From the NCBI GenBank assembly GCA_002340255.1, contig DDLS01000004.1, positions 1-59,748 of the forward strand: a stretch of 59,748 nt of DNA, read 5' to 3'. Both the position numbers and the translations under genes were made by a program. This DNA comes from Cyanobacteria bacterium UBA2566. Lineage in GTDB: Bacteria; Cyanobacteriota; Cyanobacteriia; Cyanobacteriales; Desertifilaceae. Below the pieces are notes generated by a model that worked only from the letters and a program-made list of their open reading frames with translations, did no database searches and was not told where the DNA came from. Positions 58,977-59,748 of the stretch are shown piece by piece; position 1 is the first letter of the stretch; each line of letters opens with the position of its first letter.

Positions 58977-59730
58977 ATTTATTGTCATTGTTGAAGCGAG
59001 AGCCGATGCAGAGATAGGGACGAAATTAGCAGAGCGAGTTATCTTAGAAACGATTGAATGGTTGGATAGAGATCAGCTTCCCTACTATTTTCAATGGAGG
59101 GGATTAAAAGAGAATACGGAGTTTTCTTGCTGGAAAAATCTCAAAGTTATTATCGATTTTTTTAAACAAGATTTAGGTTATAAGCCACCCAGATTTCTAG
59201 GAGGGAAAGGAAGAACGTTGAAAACCGATGGTGCAGCAGCTAGGAAGGTTTTGAACTTAGTGCGTTTCCTGCAACGACAACGAGATATTCAAGCCGTTCT
59301 ATTTATTCGCGATTTAGATCATCAACCGGAGAGAAGACAACATCTTGAGGATGTGCGTTCAGAGGAGATTAGCAAGAAACCCAAATTAGAGATTATTATT
59401 GGCACACCCGATCGCAATCGGGAAGCTTGGGTGCTGAATGGATTTATACCAGGCGATGAACAAGAAAGACAAGTGTTAGAGGATATGGCGCAAAAGCTGA
59501 GTTTCGATCCTTGTCTGGAAGCGCATAAATTGCGTTCACCTGAACCCCAAGAACTCAGAAATGCTAAGTCTGTTCTGGAAAAGCTCACGGGGAATGACTA
59601 TTCACGGGAACAGCAATGTTGGGAAGCAACCGATCTAGAGGTGCTGCGAGAAAGGGGTGAGCAGACAGGATTAACACCCTATCTTCGTGAAATTGAAACA
59701 GGGCTGATTCCCATTGTTCTTGAGGGTTGA
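58969..59730 (+). CDS. TOPRIM/DUF4276-like partner of the ATPase
   Basis: This 253-residue protein begins VEFIVIVEARADAEIGTKLAERV, where the Glu after IV is in the position of the TOPRIM glutamate. AVLFIRDLDHQPERRQHLEDV has the DxD pair, and NREAWVLNGFIPGDE resembles the E-A-W-(L/V)-L motif of DUF4276. Together these suggest a TOPRIM-fold nuclease acting with the ATPase encoded just upstream (8-nt overlap). I see no membrane segment or HTH. The exact family needs a profile search. The alternative is a non-nuclease DUF4276 protein. Confidence 0.65.
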   Translation: MVEFIVIVEARADAEIGTKLAERVILETIEWLDRDQLPYYFQWRGLKENTEFSCWKNLKVIIDFFKQDLGYKPPRFLGGKGRTLKTDGAAARKVLNLVRFLQRQRDIQAVLFIRDLDHQPERRQHLEDVRSEEISKKPKLEIIIGTPDRNREAWVLNGFIPGDEQERQVLEDMAQKLSFDPCLEAHKLRSPEPQELRNAKSVLEKLTGNDYSREQQCWEATDLEVLRERGEQTGLTPYLREIETGLIPIVLEG

Positions 59731-59748
59731 CATCCTCCCCGGTCTAAA
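59731..59748. other. Window end; possible start of an IS200/IS605-type end
   Basis: CATCCTCCCCGGTCTAAA directly after the last gene looks like the first arm of the CCTCCCC-GxxTAAA hairpins that mark IS200/IS605-type element ends in cyanobacteria. The complementary arm would lie beyond the window, so this cannot be confirmed. Confidence 0.2.

Noticed and set aside
55656..59748. Complete type V-K CRISPR-associated transposon
   Set aside because: No cas12k, tnsC, tniQ, DDE core, CRISPR repeats or tRNA target is present. Only a TnsB-like N-terminus and end-like motifs can be supported.

Overview
This window reads as cyanobacterial chromosome. The octamer GCGATCGC (HIP1) recurs throughout, and the gene content is typical of the phylum: ferredoxin-thioredoxin reductase variable chain (FtrV), HemJ, a MenF-type chorismate enzyme, a C-DES-like cysteine/cystine lyase, a ybeY-dgkA-trpG cluster, DUF3285, Uma2 nuclease and many pentapeptide-repeat proteins. 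The abundance of toxin-antitoxin genes, pentapeptide repeats and intergenic palindromes suggests a larger-genome, probably filamentous, cyanobacterium. That last point is inference; no rRNA or other strict marker is present.

Layout. 0-3.4 kb: the end of one IS630-type element, hemJ, a Uma2 nuclease, and a second, decayed IS630 element that cut off a Ser/Thr-kinase-like gene. 3.6-18 kb: mostly housekeeping (Zur/Fur-type regulator, SPFH/NfeD pair, PP2C phosphatase, ftrV, a barrel-like protein followed by a secreted CHAT protease, ilvD, menF, two pentapeptide proteins) plus a DUF433/DUF5615 toxin-antitoxin pair. 18-23.3 kb: an HDAC-family deacetylase, then a decayed island with a nuclease-like gene broken by an amber codon, headless fragments of IMS-domain and serine-hydrolase genes, a RelE/ParE pair and a dead Fic/Doc pair. 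23.3-32.3 kb: ureC standing alone, two tandem MNT/HEPN modules plus a third vestige, a diheme cytochrome c, Xaa-Pro aminopeptidase, a PIN pair, a Tat-exported MBL protein, and the trpG-dgkA-ybeY-DUF3285 cluster. 32.8-44.7 kb: a cell-surface type locus (sulfotransferase, DUF2264, three paralogous GT2 enzymes) beside a C-DES-like lyase, a methyltransferase and a hybrid histidine kinase. 44.9-55.6 kb: a TM0106-type RecB nuclease, GNAT, phasin-like protein, FKBP isomerase, a 1486-residue pentapeptide-repeat protein, an Rpn-like protein and murJ. 55.6 kb to the end: an accessory island.

The two most interesting systems lie in the last 4 kb. One is a protein whose first ~150 residues resemble the DNA-binding front of type V-K CRISPR-transposon TnsB, but which lacks a DDE core, has an unfamiliar C-terminal half, and is preceded by two copies of a TnsB-site-like motif. 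The other is an overlapping gene pair: an AAA/ABC-type ATPase and a TOPRIM/DUF4276-like protein, the architecture of several anti-phage systems. Also notable are the tandem MNT/HEPN duplication, in which the second antitoxin has lost catalytic-motif residues while its toxin keeps its motif, and the giant modular pentapeptide protein with an arginine-rich head.

All family assignments were made by reading the sequence, without database searches.
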